Origin: Actinomycetes bacterium
GTDB lineage: Bacteria > Actinomycetota > Acidimicrobiia > Acidimicrobiales > RAAP-2
DNA: 36,231 nt
NCBI GenBank assembly: GCA_021782915.1
Contig: JAJXUK010000021.1
Location: 1-36,231, forward strand
Direction of reading: 5' to 3'
Shown here: positions 30,611 to 36,231 of the stretch, piece after piece
Layout of the letters: the number at the start of each line of letters is the position of its first letter
Position numbering within the stretch: the stretch's first letter is position 1
Program-made: the position numbers and the translations under genes
Notes under the pieces: generated by a model
Seen by the model: only the letters and a program-made list of their open reading frames with translations
What the model was told of the DNA's origin: nothing
The model's database searches: none

Positions 30611-33600
30611 CGGTGCAGCTCCTGCAGCGAGGCCACGCGCCAGCCGTGCTGGCGCGAGTCCGCGATTCCCCGGGCCGCGGCCGAGCCGGCGGCCAACGTC
30701 GTCAGGCAGGGCACCGAGTACGCGACGCTGGCCGCGCGAATCTGCGCGCCGTCCAGGCGCGCTCCCTGACCCGACGGTGTGTTCAGAACGAGCTGGACCT
30801 CGCCCGAGGCCATCAGGCTCACCGCGTCCGCGCCCAGGTCGGCGAGGCCCACCTTGCCCACCAGGGTGTCGACTCTGACGCCGTGTGCGCGCAGGAAGCC
30901 CGCCGTGCCAACGGTGGCCGCCAGGCGGAAACCGAGCTCGGCGAACTGTCGGGCCACCTCGAGGCCCGCGGGCTTGTCCCGGTCGGCCAGGGAGAGAAAG
31001 ATACAGCCGGTATCGGGCAGTCGCGTGCCCGCGGCCAGTTGGGCCTTGGCGAAGGCGATGCCGAAGCTCTCCCCGATCCCCATCACCTCGCCGGTCGAGC
31101 GCATCTCCGGGCCCAGCACGGTGTCCACCCCCGGAAAGCGGCTGAAGGGCAGCACGGCCTCCTTGACCGAGACGTACGAGGGGTTCGGCCGCGTCGTTGG
31201 GACCTCGCCCATCTCTCGCAACTCGGCCAGGCTCTGGCCCATCATCACGCGCACGGCGATTTGGGCGACCGAGACGCCCGTGGCCTTGGCCACGAAGGGA
31301 ACCGTGCGACTGGCTCGCGGGTTCGCCTCCAGGACGAAGACCGCGCCGTCTTTGACCGCGTACTGCACGTTGATCGGGCCCACCACCCCCAGCTCGTCGG
31401 CGATGAGCTCGGTGGCGCGCTCGATCTCCGTCACGACCTGCGGCGCCAGGCTCTGGGGCGGCAGGGCACACGCCGAGTCCCCGGAGTGCACTCCGGCCTC
31501 CTCCACGTGCTCCATCACGCCGGCGATGTAGAGCTCACCGCGCTGGTCGCGCACGGCGTCCACGTCGACCTCGATGGCGTCCTCCAGGAAGCTGTCGATC
31601 AGGATGGGCCGCGTCGCCGAGACGCCACCTTCGCGGGCCAGGGCGCCGTGGGCTCCGGTCAGGTTGGCCATCGCTCGGTCCAGGCCCGCGTCGTCGTAGA
31701 CGATCTCCATGGCCCGTCCACCGAGGACGTAGCTCGGGCGCACGAGCACCGGATACCCGATGCGTGCGGCAACCTCGCGCGCCTCGCTGAGGGTCAACGC
31801 CACGTCCCCGGGCGGCTGACGCAGCCCGAGACGACGACAGATGCCCGACCACAGCTCGCGGTCCTCGGCGGCGTCGATCGAGGCCACTGGCGTGCCCAGC
31901 ACGAGAGCCGGGTCCAAGGAGTGCGACAACTTGAGCGGCGTCTGACCGCCCAGGGACACGATCACGCCGGCCAGGCGCGCACCGTCACGGCACGCGCCCT
32001 GCTCGGCTTCGATGACGGCGGCCACGTCCTCGTCGGTGAGGGGCTCGAAGTAGAGCCGGTCGGAGGTCGAGTAGTCCGTCGAGACCGTCTCGGGGTTGCA
32101 GTTCACCATGACTGTCTCCACGCCCATGGCGCGCAGGGCCAACGACGCGTGCACGCAGCAGTAGTCGAACTCGATTCCCTGGCCGATGCGGTTCGGCCCC
32201 GAGCCCAGGATGATGACGCGGTCGCGCGAGGAGGGCGCCACCTCGCTGGTGTCATCGAACGTGCTGTAGTGATACGGCGTGGTCGCCTCGAACTCGGCCG
32301 CGCAGGTGTCCACGGTCTTAAAGACGGTCCTCACCCCGACTGCGCTGCGCCAGCGCGCGACGTCCGCGCGCGTCTCACCGGCCAGCGCGGCGAGCTGGGT
32401 GTCCGAGAAGCCCAGACGCTTCAGGCCGAGCCACTCACGTCGCGTGAGCCGCTCGAGCTCGAGTCCGTCCAGCACCGCGCGCTCGGCCCGGACGATCTCT
32501 TCCATCTGGGCCAGGAACCACGCGTCGATGCGCGTCTCGCGAGCCAGCTCCTCCACGCTGACGCCGCGCAGAAGCGCCTCGTGCAGCGCGAAGAGCCGAT
32601 CTGGTGTGGCAAGGGCGCAGCGCGCGAGCAGCGCCGCCGAGCTCAGTGAGGAGAACTCGTCGTCGCGACCCAGCGCGAAGCCGATGCGGCCCCGCTCGAG
32701 GGAGCGCACCGCCTTCTGGAGCGACTCGGCAAAGTTTCGCCCGATCGCCATGACCTCTCCGACGGACTGCATGCGCGTGCCCAAGCGCTCGCTGGCCCCG
32801 GGGAGCTTCTCGAAGGCCCAACGAGGGATCTTGGTGACGACGTAGTCGATGACCGGCTCAAAGCTCGCCGGCGTCACGCGCGTGATGTCGTTGCGAATCT
32901 CGTCCAGGGTGTAGCCCACCGCGAGGCGCGCCGCGATCTTGGCGATGGGAAAGCCGGTGGCCTTCGAGGCCAGCGCGCTGGACCGCGACACCCGGGGATT
33001 CATCTCGATCACCAGGCGTTCGCCAGTGGCCGGATCAACCGCGAACTGCACGTTCGACCCGCCCGTCTCCACTCCCACCCGTCGCAGCACCGCGAAGGCA
33101 TCATCACGCATTGCCTGGTACTCGACGTCCGAGAGCGTCTGGGCCGGGGCCACCGTGATCGAGTCACCGGTGTGCACGCCCATGGGGTCGACGTTCTCAA
33201 TCGAGCAGACGATGACGCAGTTGTCGGCTCGATCGCGCATGACTTCGAGCTCGTACTCCTTCCAACCAGCGATCGAGCGCTCGACGAGGATCTCGTGGAT
33301 GGGCGAGGCGGTGAGGCCTTCGCCGGCCAGGCGCTGGAACTCCACGGCGTTCTCGGCGATGCCGGTGCCGGCGCCGCCCAGGATGAAGCTCGGGCGTACC
33401 ATGATCGGCCAGCCAATGCGCTCGGCGATGCCCAGCGCCTCCTCGACGTCGTGTGCGAAACCCGACTCGGGCACCTTCAGACCGATGTCGGCCATCGCCG
33501 ACTTGAACAGCTCGCGATTCTCGGCTGTCTCGATCGCCTCGGGGCGAGCCCCGATGACCTCGATGCCGAGACGGTCCAGGACTCCGCGCTCGACCAGCTG

Positions 33601-33900
33601 CATGGTCAGGTTCAGGGCGGTCTGGCCGCCCAAGGTCGGCAGCAGCGCGTCGGGACGCTCGCGCTCCAGGATGTCGGTCACCACGCCCACCTCCAGCGGC
33701 TCGACGTAGGTCACGTCAGCGGTCGCCGGATCCGTCATGATCGTGGCCGGATTCGAGTTCACTAGGACGACGCGGTAGCCCTCCTCGCGCAGGACCTGGC
33801 AGGCCTGGGTGCCGGAGTAGTCGAACTCGCAGGCCTGACCGATCACGATCGGGCCCGAGCCGATGACCATGATCGTCCTGAGGTCGTCGCGACGAGGCAT
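30607..33900 (-). CDS. carB: Carbamoyl-phosphate synthase large subunit
   Basis: CarB makes carbamoyl phosphate, for both ArgF and aspartate transcarbamylase, from bicarbonate, two ATP and ammonia from CarA. The 1097-residue protein shows the expected duplicated design: first ATP-grasp half ([17 protein letters not shown] near 13, [17 protein letters not shown] near 296), an oligomerisation middle region, second half ([18 protein letters not shown] near 555, [18 protein letters not shown] near 825) and a C-terminal MGS-like allosteric domain from about 945, where UMP or ornithine bind in E. coli. The start ATG overlaps the carA stop by one base (TGATG). Confidence 0.97.
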   Translation of the reverse strand: MPRRDDLRTIMVIGSGPIVIGQACEFDYSGTQACQVLREEGYRVVLVNSNPATIMTDPATADVTYVEPLEVGVVTDILERERPDALLPTLGGQTALNLTMQLVERGVLDRLGIEVIGARPEAIETAENRELFKSAMADIGLKVPESGFAHDVEEALGIAERIGWPIMVRPSFILGGAGTGIAENAVEFQRLAGEGLTASPIHEILVERSIAGWKEYELEVMRDRADNCVIVCSIENVDPMGVHTGDSITVAPAQTLSDVEYQAMRDDAFAVLRRVGVETGGSNVQFAVDPATGERLVIEMNPRVSRSSALASKATGFPIAKIAARLAVGYTLDEIRNDITRVTPASFEPVIDYVVTKIPRWAFEKLPGASERLGTRMQSVGEVMAIGRNFAESLQKAVRSLERGRIGFALGRDDEFSSLSSAALLARCALATPDRLFALHEALLRGVSVEELARETRIDAWFLAQMEEIVRAERAVLDGLELERLTRREWLGLKRLGFSDTQLAALAGETRADVARWRSAVGVRTVFKTVDTCAAEFEATTPYHYSTFDDTSEVAPSSRDRVIILGSGPNRIGQGIEFDYCCVHASLALRAMGVETVMVNCNPETVSTDYSTSDRLYFEPLTDEDVAAVIEAEQGACRDGARLAGVIVSLGGQTPLKLSHSLDPALVLGTPVASIDAAEDRELWSGICRRLGLRQPPGDVALTLSEAREVAARIGYPVLVRPSYVLGGRAMEIVYDDAGLDRAMANLTGAHGALAREGGVSATRPILIDSFLEDAIEVDVDAVRDQRGELYIAGVMEHVEEAGVHSGDSACALPPQSLAPQVVTEIERATELIADELGVVGPINVQYAVKDGAVFVLEANPRASRTVPFVAKATGVSVAQIAVRVMMGQSLAELREMGEVPTTRPNPSYVSVKEAVLPFSRFPGVDTVLGPEMRSTGEVMGIGESFGIAFAKAQLAAGTRLPDTGCIFLSLADRDKPAGLEVARQFAELGFRLAATVGTAGFLRAHGVRVDTLVGKVGLADLGADAVSLMASGEVQLVLNTPSGQGARLDGAQIRAASVAYSVPCLTTLAAGSAAARGIADSRQHGWRVASLQELHR

Positions 33901-34973
33901 CAGCGCTCCATCATCTCCTCGAAGCGCTCGAACAGGTAGCGAGCGTCGTGTGGTCCGGGTCCGGCTTCAGGGTGATACTGCACCGAGAAGCATCGTCTCG
34001 CCGGCGAGGCGATGCCCTCGACCACCCCGTCATTCAGATTGAGGTGGCTGATCTCGACTCCCTCCAGCGACTCAGCCGCGAGGGCGTAGTTGTGGTTCTG
34101 GGCCGTGATCTCGATCTTGCCGCTCGCGAGGTCCTTGACGGGGTGATTGGCTCCGTGATGTCCGAAGGCCAGTTTGAACGTCCGGCCGCCGAGGGCCAGG
34201 CCGAGCAGCTGATGCCCCAGGCAGATGCCGAAGATCGGCACGACGCCCAGCAGCTGGCGAATCTGATCGACCAGCTCGCCCAGGGCGGCCGGGTCACCCG
34301 GGCCGTTGGAGAGCATCACGCCGTCTGGCGAGAGAGCCAGGACCTCGGCGGCGCTGGTGTGAGAGGGCACCACCGTGACCCGGAAGCGCTGCGCCAGTTG
34401 CTCGACCATCGTGGTCTTGATGCCGAAGTCGAAGGCGACGACGTGACGTGCGCCCGCGCCCGCCTCGTAGGGCGTGCGCGTGCTGACCTGCGAGACCAAG
34501 TCGGTGTCGTCGGTGCCGCGCGCCTCTCGGGCCGCCGCCAGCACCGAGGGTGCGTCCGTGACGCCGAAGGCGCCAGCCAACGCGCCGTGGGTGCGCAGGT
34601 GACGCGTCAGGCGACGCGTGTCCACCCCGATGATCGCCGGGATCTGCTGGTCGATGAGGAACTCCTCGAGGCCCGACTGCGCGCGCCAGTTCGAGGCGAC
34701 CGGTGACAGGTCGCGCACCACCACGCCCTGGCAGAACGCGCGCCGCGCCTCGTCGTCCTCGGGCGTGACGCCGTAGTTGCCGATGTGCGGATACGTGAAG
34801 ACGATGACCTGTCCGGCGTAGCTGGGATCCGTGATGATCTCCTGATAGCCGGCCAGGGCCGTGTTGAAGACGAACTCGCCCTGCGTGATCCCCCCGGGCG
34901 GGCGGTAGCCCGCGGCGGAGCCCTCGAAGAGGCTCCCGTCACTCAGGGCCAGGAGCGCCGGCTCACGGGTCAC
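33900..34973 (-). CDS. carA: Carbamoyl-phosphate synthase small (glutaminase) subunit
   Basis: CarA releases ammonia from glutamine and channels it to CarB. The 357-residue protein has the N-terminal CarA domain ([37 protein letters not shown]) and a class I glutamine amidotransferase domain with nucleophile Cys in [16 protein letters not shown] (near 244), GHHGANHPV, and the His-Glu pair in [18 protein letters not shown]. The GTG start overlaps the pyrC stop (GTGA). Confidence 0.97.
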   Translation of the reverse strand: MTREPALLALSDGSLFEGSAAGYRPPGGITQGEFVFNTALAGYQEIITDPSYAGQVIVFTYPHIGNYGVTPEDDEARRAFCQGVVVRDLSPVASNWRAQSGLEEFLIDQQIPAIIGVDTRRLTRHLRTHGALAGAFGVTDAPSVLAAAREARGTDDTDLVSQVSTRTPYEAGAGARHVVAFDFGIKTTMVEQLAQRFRVTVVPSHTSAAEVLALSPDGVMLSNGPGDPAALGELVDQIRQLLGVVPIFGICLGHQLLGLALGGRTFKLAFGHHGANHPVKDLASGKIEITAQNHNYALAAESLEGVEISHLNLNDGVVEGIASPARRCFSVQYHPEAGPGPHDARYLFERFEEMMER

Positions 34974-36231
34974 AGAACGCTCCCCTCGCGGGCCACGAGA
35001 CGCCCGGCGACGATGGTCGCGCGAGCCCGGCCCCGCAGTTCCCGACCGTGATAGGGGGTGTTGCGAGCCCGGCTCTGCAGCGAGTCACGGTCCCCGACCC
35101 AGCGCAGCGCGGGGTCGAAGACCACCACGTTGGCGTCCTCGCCGGGCGTCATCGCACCACCGTGAGCCGTGTGACGCACCGGTGCATCCCCGGCGCGCAG
35201 CTGGGCGATGGCGGCGGGTCGGCGCGAGAGAAGCGAGAAGAACCTCCGCGGATCCGCGTCCTCGCCGAGCGCCTCCAGCGTGAGCGAGGCCGCGTGCTCC
35301 AGACCGAGCATCCCGGCGGGGGCCTCGTCGAAGACCAGATCCTTGGACTCGGGAAGGTGGGGCGCGTGGTCCGTGGCCACGGCGTCGATCTCCCCGCGGC
35401 GCAGCGCCTCGCGCAGGCCCGCGACGTCGCCCGCGCCTCGCAGCGGTGGATTCACCTTGTACAGGGGGTCGTATCCCTCACAGGCCGACTCGTCGAGACT
35501 CAGGTGATGGGGCGCGACTTCGCAGGTCACGTCCAGGCCCTGCCGACGCGCGGCCCACACCAGCTCCACCGAGCGCGCCGTCGACAGGTGCAGGAAGTGC
35601 AGGCACGCCCCCGTGTCACGCACCAGTTCGAGGTCGCGCGCGACCAGAAGCTCCTCGGCGAGCGCGGGGCGTCCGATCAGTCCCAGACGACCCGCGAGGG
35701 GACCCTCGTTCATCGAGCCCGCGTTCGCCAGCGTCGGCTCCTCGCAGTGCTGGGCGAGGCGCACCCCGAGCGGCCGGGCGTAGGCCAGAGCGCGGCGCAT
35801 CACCTGGGCACTGGCCACCGCCGCGCCGTCATCAGTGAACAGGCGTACCCCGAGGCGCGCCATCTCGGCCAGGGGCGCCAGCTTCTCGCCCCGGCGGCCC
35901 TGGGTGATGGCCCCGGCGACCGCCACGTCCACGAGCGCGCGCGACCCTTGCGCGAGCACGTGCTCGACGAGGGCCACGTTGTCCAGGGCGGGCTCGGTGT
36001 TGGGCATGGCGAGCACGGCGCTGTAGCCACCAACGGCCGCGGCGCGCGCACCGCTCTCGATGGTCTCGGCCGCCTCGAGGCCCGGCTCGCGCAGGTGCGT
36101 GTGCAGGTCCACGAAGCCCGGCCCAACCCAGCAGTCCGACGCGTCGATCTCCTCGACGCCGGGCGGGGCGTCGATCGTGCCGACCTGCGCGATGCGTCCG
36201 TCGACGATCAATACGTCGGCAAGCTCGACAG
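34970..36231 (-). CDS. pyrC: Dihydroorotase (5' end outside window)
   Basis: PyrC closes carbamoyl aspartate to dihydroorotate. The frame stays open to the right edge, reading ELADVLIVDGRIAQVG, so the true start lies beyond 36231; the TTG at 36209-36211 is internal. The visible 420 or so residues include the metal site DLHTHLREPG, AVLAMPNTEP, the substrate motif CLHFLHLSTA, and the conserved ATDHAPH near the C-terminal third (metal Asp). It is a class I dihydroorotase of the amidohydrolase superfamily. pyrB and pyrR would be expected just upstream by analogy with Mycobacterium. Confidence 0.95.
   Translation of the reverse strand, partial: VELADVLIVDGRIAQVGTIDAPPGVEEIDASDCWVGPGFVDLHTHLREPGLEAAETIESGARAAAVGGYSAVLAMPNTEPALDNVALVEHVLAQGSRALVDVAVAGAITQGRRGEKLAPLAEMARLGVRLFTDDGAAVASAQVMRRALAYARPLGVRLAQHCEEPTLANAGSMNEGPLAGRLGLIGRPALAEELLVARDLELVRDTGACLHFLHLSTARSVELVWAARRQGLDVTCEVAPHHLSLDESACEGYDPLYKVNPPLRGAGDVAGLREALRRGEIDAVATDHAPHLPESKDLVFDEAPAGMLGLEHAASLTLEALGEDADPRRFFSLLSRRPAAIAQLRAGDAPVRHTAHGGAMTPGEDANVVVFDPALRWVGDRDSLQSRARNTPYHGRELRGRARATIVAGRLVAREGSVL

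Noticed and set aside
30613-32649. 678-codon plus-strand open frame opposite carB
   Set aside because: A shadow frame caused by high GC and codon bias of carB; no recognisable domain, and carB is complete and conserved on the other strand.
1-36231. CRISPR arrays, tRNA or rRNA genes, toxin-antitoxin pairs, phage or defence genes
   Set aside because: No repeat-spacer pattern, cloverleaf, rRNA segment or relevant protein motif was seen; nearly all bases are covered by housekeeping genes.

Overview
Chromosomal housekeeping DNA from a high-GC bacterium of the Actinomycetota, perhaps an Acidimicrobiia-like lineage (inference). Support for the phylum: an actinobacterial integration host factor gene (mihF) sits between pyrF and gmk; the PriA has lost its helicase motifs; a DUF1844 gene faces infC; and gene order follows Mycobacterium in two blocks (pyrC-carAB-pyrF-mihF-gmk-rpoZ-coaBC-metK-priA-def/fmt-rpe-rib, and infC-rpmI-rplT-tsnR-pheST-arg). 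Almost all genes lie on the minus strand.

Layout in ascending coordinates. 1-127: right end of an IS481-like insertion sequence whose CTAG target contains the argH stop codon. 129-5924 (minus): argC-argB-argF-argR-argG-argH, without argJ and argD. 5992-6888 (plus): an EamA/DMT transporter. 6841-13101 (minus): infC-rpmI-rplT-tsnR-pheS-pheT-acyl-ACP thioesterase. 13399-13665 (plus): a DUF1844 gene, divergent from infC. 13668-13703: a strong GC hairpin between convergent genes. 13720-18582 (minus): a complete branched-chain amino acid-type ABC importer (livG-F-H-M-K). 18639-36231 (minus): a chain of 17 tightly packed genes, pyrC(partial)-carA-carB-pyrD-pyrF-mihF-gmk-rpoZ-coaBC-metK-priA-def-fmt-rpe-ribD-ribBA-ribH.

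The genes cover arginine synthesis from acetylglutamyl phosphate and its regulator, UMP synthesis from carbamoyl phosphate (which also feeds ArgF), CoA and SAM synthesis, GMP kinase, riboflavin synthesis, initiation-tRNA formylation and N-terminal deformylation, Phe-tRNA charging and translation initiation. Most neighbours overlap by 1-20 bases (ATGA, GTGA or TGATG junctions), implying translational coupling.

I find no CRISPR array, phage, defence system, tRNA or rRNA, and no clearly new system. The most useful observations are the IS insertion at the argH stop codon, genes missing from conserved operons (argJ, argD, ribE, rsmB, pyrK), a probable AUC start for infC behind a hairpin leader, a recurrent leaderless-promoter arrangement, and an ArgF with an altered carbamoyl-phosphate loop. 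Stretches over 200 bases without a gene: only 13102-13398 (infC leader and divergent promoters).
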